12,353 nucleotides of DNA from positions 1 to 12,353 of the forward strand of contig JAHDCM010000048.1 in the NCBI GenBank assembly GCA_020629895.1, in the 5' to 3' direction. Of this stretch, positions 1-6,559 are shown piece after piece. The position numbers and the translations under genes are program-made. Every line of letters starts with the position of its first letter. Position 1 is the first letter of the stretch. The stretch comes from Bacteroidota bacterium (lineage in GTDB: Bacteria; Bacteroidota; Bacteroidia; Chitinophagales; UBA2359). The notes beneath the pieces are model-generated. The model was not told the origin of the DNA, ran no database searches, and was given only the letters and a program-made list of their open reading frames with translations.

Positions 1-777
1 TTGATGGCGCGTGATTTTAAAGCTCCAGCAGATCATAAAGGAGGGACTTGGTGGAGTTGGAAGCCTGCCAAAGCGGCACTTGAACAGTTGTTTATGGAAG
101 GCCGTTTGATGATCAGCCACCGAAAGGGCTTTCAAAAGGTATATGACCTAGCAGAACGGGTGTTGCCAAGTGGTGTAGATACTGCTGTACCTAGTGAAAA
201 GGAATATATTCGGTATTTGATTGAGGCAACTTTGCGGGCGCATGGACTGGCAACAGCAAGGGAGATGCGGTATTTGCGAAGAGGAACGAGGGATAAGGTG
301 AAAGAGGTATTGGCAGAGATGCTAGAGGAGAAGATACTGGTAACGGTCAAGATGGAGACGGATTCGAAGGAGGCTTATTATGTAAAGCCTGATTATTTAG
401 AGCAGGCACTCACTACTTCTCGAAGAGAAAAAGCCTTGCATATATTGTGTCCGTTTGATAATTTGATTATTCAACGCAAACGGGCAGCACAGTTGTTTGA
501 TTTTGCCTATAAATTGGAGTGTTATGTCCCTGAAGCAAAACGGGTGGTAGGATATTATGCGATGCCTATTTTATGGGGCGATGTGTTTATGGGACAACTG
601 GACATGAAAGCGGATCGAAAAGGTAAAGAATTAGTCATTAAACAAGTTGTTTGGGAGGAACATAGCAAGCTAAATGAGGCGTTTCGGGCTGCCTTTAATA
701 AAAAAATGATTGCCTATATGCAGTTCAATGATTGTGAGACGATAAAGGGGTTTGATGCTTGGAAAATCAAGGCATAA
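1..777 (+). CDS. YcaQ-family (HTH_42) DNA glycosylase, 5'-truncated by window edge
   Basis: The reading frame is open from base 1 to a TAA at 775-777. The 258 visible residues match the C-terminal two thirds of the YcaQ/AlkZ family (about 390-410 residues), which removes alkylated bases and unhooks interstrand crosslinks. Visible hallmarks are GGTWWSWKPAK near residues 14-24, GFQKVYDLAERVLP near 43-56, a winged-helix stretch at about 69-130, and LCPFDNLIIQRKR near 149-161 leading into the C-terminal beta domain. The family's catalytic Q-hydrophobic-D/Q motif lies in the N-terminal part, upstream of base 1, so the enzyme subtype cannot be judged. The TTG at base 1 is probably not the true start. 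The gene converges on hemF. I see no hairpin terminator in the 96-bp gap. The family call is firm; the substrate is inferred. Confidence 0.85.
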   Translation: MMARDFKAPADHKGGTWWSWKPAKAALEQLFMEGRLMISHRKGFQKVYDLAERVLPSGVDTAVPSEKEYIRYLIEATLRAHGLATAREMRYLRRGTRDKVKEVLAEMLEEKILVTVKMETDSKEAYYVKPDYLEQALTTSRREKALHILCPFDNLIIQRKRAAQLFDFAYKLECYVPEAKRVVGYYAMPILWGDVFMGQLDMKADRKGKELVIKQVVWEEHSKLNEAFRAAFNKKMIAYMQFNDCETIKGFDAWKIKA

Positions 778-873
778 GTATATGGACAAAAGTTTTCTGA
801 TATTTTAATAGTGTCAACAAATTGAAACATTAGATGTAATCTTTGACGACGCTTGTGTGTACTAAGATGTTGT

Positions 874-1761
874 TTATTGTGAAGCCCAATCAATACCCTT
901 TCTTAAAAGGCTTTGTGTGTGGGCTTCTGGACTTCCTGCATCGGGTATTACCTGATAGCCCCAAGTCGCCATTGGAGGTAAACTCATTAAAATAGATTCG
1001 ATACGCCCATTGGTATGTAAACCGAACTTAGTACCTTTGTCGTACACTAAATTAAATTCGACGTAACGACTTCTGCGTAAAAATTGCCACTGTTGTTCCT
1101 GCTTGGTAAACCGTTTATTTTTATACTTATTAGCTAAAACAGTATAAATAGGAACAAAACCATTACCCACTTCTTTGACAAAAGCCTTTCGACTGTCAAA
1201 ATTGTGGGTTTCGTTTTTCGATAAATCGTTGAAAAAGATACCACCAATACCGCGTGTTTCTTGACGATGTGGAATGTAAAAATAATCGTCGGCCCATTTT
1301 TTAAAAGCCTTGTAGTAACTCGGATCGTGTTTATCGCAAATTTGTTGGAGCGATTGATGGAATTGTACCGCATCCTCTTCATAAATATAGTGAGGCGTTA
1401 AGTCAATGCCGCCACCAAACCACCAGCGATCTACATTGGTTTCAAAATAACGTACATTCATGTGTATGATAGGCGTATGTGGGTTGCGCGGATGTAGCAC
1501 AATAGAAACTCCTGTTGCTAAAAACTCACAAGGAGGAAGTCCCAATTCCTTGTGTATTTTTTCGGGCATAGCCCCATGTACTGCTGAAAAATTAACCCCT
1601 CCTTTCTCTATCAAGTCACCTCCTTGTATAATACGTGTACGACCGCCGCCACCTTCGGCACGTTCCCATTTATCTTCGTGAAATTTACTTTTACCATCTA
1701 AGGCTTCAAGACTATTACAAATATTATCTTGAAGGTCTTGGAAATAAGGAATAATGGACAT
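874..1761 (-). CDS. hemF: oxygen-dependent coproporphyrinogen III oxidase HemF
   Basis: HemF carries out the aerobic oxidative decarboxylation of coproporphyrinogen III to protoporphyrinogen IX in cytosolic haem synthesis. The 295-residue product has the full family length. It shows WERAEGGGGRTR near residues 32-43, FEKGGVN-like IEKGGVNFSAVHG near 51-63, and the HemF signature at about 154-179, including FYIPHRQETRG and GGIFFND. The usual Cys after the signature Trp is Ala here. Candidate metal or substrate His residues are H100, H124 and H165. I chose the ATG at 1761 because family similarity begins at MSIIPYFQDLQDNI. A GTG at 1812 would add 17 Pro/Ser-rich residues encoded by a poly-C run. 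The gene lies 51 bp behind the lipoprotein gene on the same strand, so the two may be co-transcribed. Confidence 0.95.
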   Translation of the reverse strand: MSIIPYFQDLQDNICNSLEALDGKSKFHEDKWERAEGGGGRTRIIQGGDLIEKGGVNFSAVHGAMPEKIHKELGLPPCEFLATGVSIVLHPRNPHTPIIHMNVRYFETNVDRWWFGGGIDLTPHYIYEEDAVQFHQSLQQICDKHDPSYYKAFKKWADDYFYIPHRQETRGIGGIFFNDLSKNETHNFDSRKAFVKEVGNGFVPIYTVLANKYKNKRFTKQEQQWQFLRRSRYVEFNLVYDKGTKFGLHTNGRIESILMSLPPMATWGYQVIPDAGSPEAHTQSLLRKGIDWASQ

Positions 1762-1785
1762 GTTGAGGATTGATTGAAGGATTGA

Positions 1786-1794
1786 GGGGGGGGG
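1786..1794. repeat. G9 homopolymer (C9 on the hemF strand) in the hemF leader
   Basis: Nine consecutive G lie 25-33 bases upstream of the chosen hemF ATG, next to an imperfect TGAT/TGAA-rich stretch at about 1764-1785. Runs of this length are prone to slippage. A length change here would alter the hemF leader, or would shift the frame of the N-terminal extension if the GTG at 1812 were ever used. A phase-variation role is only inferred. Confidence 0.6.
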
Positions 1795-1812
1795 AGGACT
1801 GTTGTGCGACAC

Positions 1813-2301
1813 CTAATTCGGACAATTGATCTTTAATGTTGGGCTTCGCATTACATTACTTTTATTACCTGCCCGATCAGCAATATAAATTTCGTACACT
1901 AATTCTTGTTGGCGCGGATAATCTGCATCAGGCGTACAGGGAAGTCCAGTATCAGGAATACAACAGGTACTAAGTTGGGTAATATCAATAGTTCCTAAAA
2001 TACCTTTTACATTACCAGGAGCTTCTAGGTTGTAAGGTACTGCTAAAGAATCAATAAAGCCAGTACGCGTATCAATAATAAAGATATTTTTTTGTGCTTT
2101 TCCTTCTGTAATACCAATATCACCATCTCCATCTTGAAAATCAATACTGATCACCAACGGTTCTGTATAGTTATCCAATTCGAGTTTATCGAAGCGAATT
2201 TCTGTAATTTGAGGTTCAATAGGATATTCTTCTGGCTTTATACAAGCGAAGACCAAAAAAAGCCCTAAAAAGAGTAAGATTATACTATATTGTGTGTTCA
2301 T
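1813..2301 (-). CDS. small secreted lipoprotein, function unknown
   Basis: The 162-residue product begins with a short polar start, a hydrophobic stretch (about residues 6-19) and a lipobox LVFAC with Cys at 20. It is therefore predicted to be exported, lipidated and membrane-anchored. The mature part contains an acidic DFQDGDGDIG motif (about 54-63), which resembles Ca2+-binding DxDGD loops and is common in small Bacteroidota lipoproteins. It also has four further Cys, in STCC, LPC and the C-terminal NCPN. I do not recognise a characterised function. It is the first gene of a probable pair with hemF. A near-consensus promoter element, TAACTTTA (7 of 8), lies on the minus strand at 2346-2339. 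It overlaps the start codon of the divergent LuxE-like gene, so the two transcription units are tightly packed. Confidence 0.85.
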   Translation of the reverse strand: MNTQYSIILLFLGLFLVFACIKPEEYPIEPQITEIRFDKLELDNYTEPLVISIDFQDGDGDIGITEGKAQKNIFIIDTRTGFIDSLAVPYNLEAPGNVKGILGTIDITQLSTCCIPDTGLPCTPDADYPRQQELVYEIYIADRAGNKSNVMRSPTLKINCPN

Positions 2302-2345
2302 AATCGGTATGTTTCTAAATAAAACGATTTTTAGACAATAAAGTT

Positions 2346-3338
2346 ATGGATTTTGCCAAAACATTGCAGCAAGAAGTCTTTAAACTTGATGCACGTTATT
2401 TTGAAAAAGTTGCCTTGTTATTATTTCGCTACCAAGCCCAACACAATGCAGTATATCGTCAATTTTTAGGACACCTAAAAGTAGACCCCTTTCAAGTACA
2501 TACGCTTCAGCAAATTCCGTTTTTACCAATAGAAGTTTTTAAAACGCATTCTGTAATGACTGGCCCACCAGATTATGAGCAAGTCTTTACAAGTAGTGGC
2601 ACCACAGGAATGATAACCAGTCGGCATTATGTGAAAGACCTCACTTTATATGAAGCAAGTTTTGAAAAAGCCTTTGCGTATTTTTATGGCTCCATTCAAA
2701 ATTACTGCCTACTAGCTTTACTACCTGCTTACCTCGAAAGAGAAGGCTCTTCACTAGTGTATATGGCAAACCAGTTGATTCAAAAAAGTGGACATCCTAA
2801 AAGTGGGTTTTATTTAGATGATTATCAAGGATTGGTACAAACAATTTTAGAACTAGAAGCACAAGAGCAGCCAACGATTTTGCTAGGTGTCTCCTTCGCA
2901 CTTTGGGACTTAGCCGAGCAATTTGACTTAGATTTAAAGCATACGATAGTAATGGAAACGGGAGGGATGAAAGGGCGTAGGAAGGAGGTGATTCGCGAAG
3001 AGCTACACCAGATTTACCAAAGGGGTTTAGGACTTGATCAGATTCACTCCGAATATGGAATGACTGAACTACTGTCACAAGCTTATTCCAAAGGAAAAGG
3101 CTGGTTCGAATGTCCACCGTGGATGCGGGTACTACTTCGAGAAGTGAATGACCCTTTTGCAATCATTGACCAAGTAGGGCAGGCAGGAGCTATCAATGTG
3201 ATTGACCTAGCCAATATTTATTCTTGTGCCTTTATTGCGACCAGTGATTTAGGAAAAATAGATGCCACAGGACGTTTTGAGGTACTAGGACGCATGGATA
3301 GCAGCGATATGCGGGGGTGTAATTTGTTGGTGTTTTAG
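2346..3338 (+). CDS. LuxE-like acyl-protein synthetase / adenylate-forming enzyme
   Basis: The 330-residue product belongs to the LuxE/acyl-protein synthetase branch of the ANL (AMP-forming) superfamily. It shows the phosphate-binding loop TSSGTTG (residues 82-88) followed by TSRHY, METGGMKGRRKE (203-214), the adenylate-binding motif SEYGMTE (235-241) with LLSQAY after it, and a terminal SDLGKID...LGRMDSSDMRG block that is the usual end of this short family. Such enzymes activate a fatty acid as acyl-AMP, and LuxE then transfers it to a protein Cys. There is no luxCDAB context, so bioluminescence is not implied. In Bacteroidota, stand-alone homologues are found but their substrate is unknown to me. 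The ATG at 2346 is only 44 bp from the divergent lipoprotein start. The gene converges on def, and no clear terminator is seen at 3339-3433. Confidence 0.85.
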   Translation: MDFAKTLQQEVFKLDARYFEKVALLLFRYQAQHNAVYRQFLGHLKVDPFQVHTLQQIPFLPIEVFKTHSVMTGPPDYEQVFTSSGTTGMITSRHYVKDLTLYEASFEKAFAYFYGSIQNYCLLALLPAYLEREGSSLVYMANQLIQKSGHPKSGFYLDDYQGLVQTILELEAQEQPTILLGVSFALWDLAEQFDLDLKHTIVMETGGMKGRRKEVIREELHQIYQRGLGLDQIHSEYGMTELLSQAYSKGKGWFECPPWMRVLLREVNDPFAIIDQVGQAGAINVIDLANIYSCAFIATSDLGKIDATGRFEVLGRMDSSDMRGCNLLVF

Positions 3339-3433
3339 TAGTTGCCATCTATGACAGCCTCTAAGCGTTCTTTTGATGTTACTTATATGTCTTATGTGGT
3401 TTTATTTTTGTCGAAAAACTTATGACTAGGTAC

Positions 3434-4033
3434 TTATCGTCTCTTTTTTCCTACATTCGGAAAGCGCATTTTATAGTGTGCATCTACTTTCCCTTTTGAG
3501 ATATTCTCTAGGCGACGTTTTAGTAAACGACGACGAAGCGCAGACAAATGATCGGTAAATAACACCCCTTCAATATGATCGTATTCATGTAAAATCACAC
3601 GTGCATTCAGGCCTTCAAATGTCTTGGTGTGAAAGTTAAAATCTCGATCATAATATTCAATCGTAATAATTTCATCTCTTGTCACATCCTCATTAACCTG
3701 CGGAATACTCAAACAGCCTTCATTATAAGCCCAGGGCGTACCTGTCATTTCGGTGATTCGGGCATTAATAAATACCTCCTTAATACCTTCTTCCAAGTCT
3801 TCTGGATCAATTTCTGCCTCTTCGTCAGGATGATTCAATACTTGTTCGGTGTCCACTAAGAAAATGCGAATTGCTTTCCCAATTTGAGGGGCAGCCAAAC
3901 CAATTCCCTTAGCATTATACATGGTTTCGAACATGTTATCAATCAACTCCTGTAATTTAGGATATTCCGCGTCAATATCTTTTCCTACTTTTCGTAAAAC
4001 AGGATCACCATAAGCTACTATTGGAAGGGTCAT
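3434..4033 (-). CDS. def: peptide deformylase
   Basis: Def removes the formyl group from the N-terminal Met of nascent proteins, using Fe2+ (or Zn2+) in the cytosol. All three family motifs are present in the 199-residue product: GIGLAAPQIG (43-52), EGCLSIP (105-111, metal-ligand Cys107) and HEYDHIEG (149-156, HExxH-type His149 and His153 with catalytic Glu150). Between motifs 1 and 2 there is an acidic insertion at about residues 64-83, a feature I associate with Bacteroidota deformylases. The C-terminus is a basic Arg/Lys-rich tail (RRRLLKRR, GKKRR). It starts 12 bp after the ruvX stop on the same strand, so ruvX-def is almost certainly one transcript. The ruvX-def pairing is one I associate with this phylum. 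Confidence 0.96.
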   Translation of the reverse strand: MTLPIVAYGDPVLRKVGKDIDAEYPKLQELIDNMFETMYNAKGIGLAAPQIGKAIRIFLVDTEQVLNHPDEEAEIDPEDLEEGIKEVFINARITEMTGTPWAYNEGCLSIPQVNEDVTRDEIITIEYYDRDFNFHTKTFEGLNARVILHEYDHIEGVLFTDHLSALRRRLLKRRLENISKGKVDAHYKMRFPNVGKKRR

Positions 4034-4045
4034 CTATGTGTTTAT

Positions 4046-4456
4046 TTAAATGTGTCCTAAATAAGATTGCAAAATCAGGGTAGCACTTACCTCATCAATC
4101 AAGGCTTTATTACGTCTTTTTTTCTTGGAAACACCACTATCAATGAGGCTGCGTAATGCCATCTTGGAAGTAAAACGTTCATCTTCCCGTTCTAGTTGAA
4201 TATGTGGGTATTTTTTCTTTAATTTTTCAGCAAATTCGTCGGCACCACTCGTTGCATCAGTCGCTTCATTATCCAAACTGCGCGGATCACCCACTACAAA
4301 ACATTCCACCTCTTCAGTAAATAAATAAGTCTCTAAAAAATCCATTACTTTATCTGTTGCCACAGTCGTCAAGCCACTAGCAATAATTTGTAAAGGATCA
4401 GTAACAGCGATACCAGTTCGTTTTCCGCCGTAGTCAAATGCCATAATTCGTGCCAT
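4046..4456 (-). CDS. ruvX: Holliday junction resolvase-like RuvX/YqgF
   Basis: RuvX (YqgF) is an RNase H-fold nuclease implicated in pre-16S rRNA 5' processing and in Holliday junction resolution. The 136-residue product is normal in length. It contains MAFDYGGKRTGIAVTDPLQ (5-23, first acidic ligand D8), FVVGDPRS (53-60), EDERFTS (91-97) and the C-terminal KALIDEVSATLILQSYL with D121. I chose the ATG at 4456. The longer open frame begins with a TTG at 4465 that lies inside the promoter's TATCTTTG element, and the family starts at MARIMAFDYG. The promoter position implies an mRNA start at or within a few bases of this ATG, so the message may be leaderless. It is followed 12 bp later by def. 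Confidence 0.93.
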   Translation of the reverse strand: MARIMAFDYGGKRTGIAVTDPLQIIASGLTTVATDKVMDFLETYLFTEEVECFVVGDPRSLDNEATDATSGADEFAEKLKKKYPHIQLEREDERFTSKMALRSLIDSGVSKKKRRNKALIDEVSATLILQSYLGHI

Positions 4457-4462
4457 AAGGCG

Positions 4463-4470
4463 CAAAGATA
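4463..4470 (-). promoter_or_regulatory. promoter -7 element of ruvX-def
   Basis: On the minus strand this reads TATCTTTG, a perfect match to the Bacteroidota TAnnTTTG element, followed by CGCC. The expected transcript start, about 5-7 bases downstream of the last G, falls at about 4456-4458, on the ruvX ATG. No good TTTG is seen at the usual 19-21-base distance upstream. Confidence 0.7.
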
Positions 4471-4520
4471 CAAATATTTAACTTGTCGCGTAATGCAATA
4501 GTTCAAGTGTTTGATTTTCT

Positions 4521-4746
4521 GGGCGTGTCCCCATTTTTGTTGATAAAAAATGGGGTCGGGCTATCCACTTGTAGTTGGCTTATACCCACTTGTTCTGCAT
4601 ACTCCTAGCAGTGTCTTCCGCTGTCAGCCCTGCTAGTCCTTGCGTCACAAAGTGGCTATTTCACCAAGCTACCGTTACTATCCCTCACGCGGTAAACAAT
4701 GAGTGAATGTAGGAGCGATCCCTTGTGGTCGCCCAATGCTGAATGA
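4521..4746 (+). repeat. structured dispersed repeat, copy 1 (candidate ncRNA or non-autonomous element)
   Basis: This noncoding stretch shares six blocks with 11911-12204: GGGCGTGTCC (4521-4530); 4554-4580 (26 of 27 identical); GCAGTGTCTTCC (4608-4619); GTCAGCCCTG (4623-4632); 4664-4709 (45 of 46); and 4709-4746 (37 of 38). Between the blocks the sequences differ but still pair. Hairpin 1 is 4529-4538 with 4546-4555 (10 bp). Helix 2 is TTGG 4575-4578 with CCAA 4664-4667, plus 4586-4591 with 4650-4655. Helix 3 is 4605-4611 with 4630-4636. A 3' helix TACCG/CGGTA pairs 4670-4674 with 4690-4694. A last GGAGCGAT...GGTCGCCC hairpin lies at about 4712-4734. It lies between ruvX and crtI, read toward crtI. 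I see no ORF in it. It is repetitive and structured; whether it is transcribed is unknown. Confidence 0.85.
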
Positions 4747-4791
4747 GGCTATGGTGACACAATTGCTTATCTTTTATCACAAATTGTCTGA

Positions 4792-4887
4792 TTTTGTTCA
4801 ACTTTTTTTCAATTTTGTTAAACAATATAAAACATGTTGCGTTGTAGTGCTATAATTGTTTTGTTGAAGAAAAACAAAGCTTTGTTT
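4792..4887 (+). promoter_or_regulatory. probable crtI-crtB control region: direct repeats and a 16-bp palindrome
   Basis: Within the AT-rich 4747-4915 leader are TTTTGTTCAAC (4792-4802) and TTTTGTTAAAC (4813-4823), whose starts are exactly 21 bp apart, two helical turns. A looser third copy, TTTTGTTGAAG, is at 4859-4869. A perfect 16-bp palindrome, AAACAAAG/CTTTGTTT, spans 4872-4887, 28 bp before the crtI start. TATAATTG (4851-4858) is a 7-of-8 match to TAnnTTTG and could be the core promoter. Carotenoid operons elsewhere are often controlled by MerR/CarH-type regulators, but the actual binding protein here is unknown. Confidence 0.45.
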
Positions 4888-4915
4888 AGTAATTGTACAA
4901 CATAAAACTAAATTC

Positions 4916-6496
4916 GTGTCAAAAAAAGTAATTATCATAGGTGCAGGCTTGGGCGGCTTATCAACTGCTTTACGATTGAGTACACAAGGATACCAAGTCG
5001 AAATAGTAGAAAAATATCACCAAGCAGGAGGGCGACTTAATCAACTTAAAAAAGATGGATTTACCTTCGATACAGGCCCCTCTTTTTTTAGTATGAGCTA
5101 CGAGTTTACCGAGTTATTCGATTATTGTGGGGTAGAAAACCCTTTGCAGATGAATGAATTAGACCCTGTATATGCGGTTTATTTTGCCAATCGCAAAGAT
5201 CCTTTTTTGATCTATAAAGACTTGAAGCGTTTGGCAAAAGAATTTAAAGGGGTAGAAGATAAATTTGTAAAAAAAGCCAAGAAATACTTAAAACAAGCAA
5301 AAGCTCTTTTTCACGATACAGAGCATGTGGTTGTAAAACGCAATTATGATAGCCTGGTAGAGTATGCGGCTGCATTGGTGCGTGTTCCTCTAAAGCATAG
5401 TCCACTGTTAGTGCGAACCATGTGGAGTGAGCTAGAACGACACTTTGATTCGGAGGAGGTAAAAATTATTTTTTCTCTGGTAGCCTTTTTCTTAGGAGCT
5501 ACGCCTTTTGATACACCTGCCGTATATAGCCTACTCAATTATACAGAGTTACAACACGACGGCTACTGGAATATTCAGGGAGGGATGTATAAAATTGTAG
5601 AAGAGATTAAAAAGATATTGTTAGCACGTGGTGTGAAGTTTCATTATGGCGTAGAGATAAAATCGGCAGTAGGTACCGATCAGGGAATTTCTGCTTTTAT
5701 AGATCAAAACGGAAAAATGTGGAATGCTGATTTGTTTGTCTGTAATGCCGATGCCGCTGCCTTTAGAGGACATGTATTGAAACGAAAAAAATTCAATACC
5801 AAGAAGCTGGATAAAATGCAGTGGACTTTAGCTCCTTTTACGATCTATTTGGGTGTAAAAGGGAAGATAGATAACCTACATCATCACACCTATTTCTTAG
5901 GAGATAATTTTAAAGGTTATGCTGATACTATCTTTAAAACATCAGTTAGTCCAGAAAAACCTTACTATTACGTAAATGTAAGTTCGCGTTCCAATCCGCA
6001 CTGCGCGCCAGAGGGATGCGAGAACCTATTTATTCTTTGTCCAGTACCCGATTTGCGCTTTAAACCCGATTGGTCGGATCGAGAGCAGCTCGCCGAAAAT
6101 ATTTTGAAAGATTTATCCAACCGTATTGGTTATGACCTCATTGCCAATCGGATGACGCAAACCATATTTGACCCTATTGATTGGCAAGGCAAGTTCAATC
6201 TGTATCAAGGTAGTGGCTTAGGCTTAGCGCATGGACTTAATCAAGTGGCAGCCTTACGACCTAAAAATAAAGACGAAGTGTATAATAATCTTTATTACGT
6301 CGGTGCTTCTACGGTTCCGGGTACTGGACTGCCTATTGTAGTAATTAGTTCTAAATTGGCTACTGAGCGTATTTTGAATGATTGGCCAGTGCCTATTAGC
6401 AAAAAAAAAGCAGCCGTAAATATGGATACAGATACCACGATTAAGCTAGATGACGTTGTGAAAGAACTCAGCACTAATGGTATCGTTTCAAAATAG
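4916..6496 (+). CDS. crtI: phytoene desaturase-family carotenoid oxidoreductase (CrtI)
   Basis: This FAD enzyme introduces double bases of conjugation (desaturation) into colourless phytoene, giving coloured neurosporene- or lycopene-type carotenoids, and it is membrane-associated. The 526-residue product opens with a Rossmann dinucleotide site, IIIGAGLGGLS (6-16), followed by a GGR and FDTGPSFF block (to about residue 58). It ends with the family's FAD-contact motif GASTVPGTGLPIVVISSK (about 463-480). A 39-residue Lys/Asp-rich tail after ILND exceeds the usual end. The start is GTG at 4916; no Shine-Dalgarno sequence is present. crtB follows after 63 bp with no terminator between, so both enzymes come from one message. 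The alternative is a CrtD-type desaturase of the same family. Adjacency to crtB favours phytoene as substrate, but the number of desaturation steps cannot be read from sequence. Confidence 0.88.
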   Translation: MSKKVIIIGAGLGGLSTALRLSTQGYQVEIVEKYHQAGGRLNQLKKDGFTFDTGPSFFSMSYEFTELFDYCGVENPLQMNELDPVYAVYFANRKDPFLIYKDLKRLAKEFKGVEDKFVKKAKKYLKQAKALFHDTEHVVVKRNYDSLVEYAAALVRVPLKHSPLLVRTMWSELERHFDSEEVKIIFSLVAFFLGATPFDTPAVYSLLNYTELQHDGYWNIQGGMYKIVEEIKKILLARGVKFHYGVEIKSAVGTDQGISAFIDQNGKMWNADLFVCNADAAAFRGHVLKRKKFNTKKLDKMQWTLAPFTIYLGVKGKIDNLHHHTYFLGDNFKGYADTIFKTSVSPEKPYYYVNVSSRSNPHCAPEGCENLFILCPVPDLRFKPDWSDREQLAENILKDLSNRIGYDLIANRMTQTIFDPIDWQGKFNLYQGSGLGLAHGLNQVAALRPKNKDEVYNNLYYVGASTVPGTGLPIVVISSKLATERILNDWPVPISKKKAAVNMDTDTTIKLDDVVKELSTNGIVSK

Positions 6497-6559
6497 ATGG
6501 AGGCTGATTCGTAGCACGTTTTTGTACCCATATCAACCAATTTTTCAAACCATTCTATT

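Noticed and set aside
1762..1812. GTG start for hemF directly after the lipoprotein stop
   Set aside because: The 17 added residues are encoded by a poly-C run and low-complexity repeats and have no family counterpart. The start at 1761 fits HemF length and N-terminus.
4457..4465. TTG start for ruvX that would add three residues
   Set aside because: The TTG lies inside the TATCTTTG promoter element and so would not be in the mRNA. Family similarity begins at the ATG at 4456.
4521..4746. tRNA or known riboswitch in the ruvX-crtI gap
   Set aside because: There is no cloverleaf with the expected T-loop or acceptor, and no riboswitch core that I recognise. The element is 170 bp from the crtI start and occurs in a second place with no downstream gene in the same orientation.
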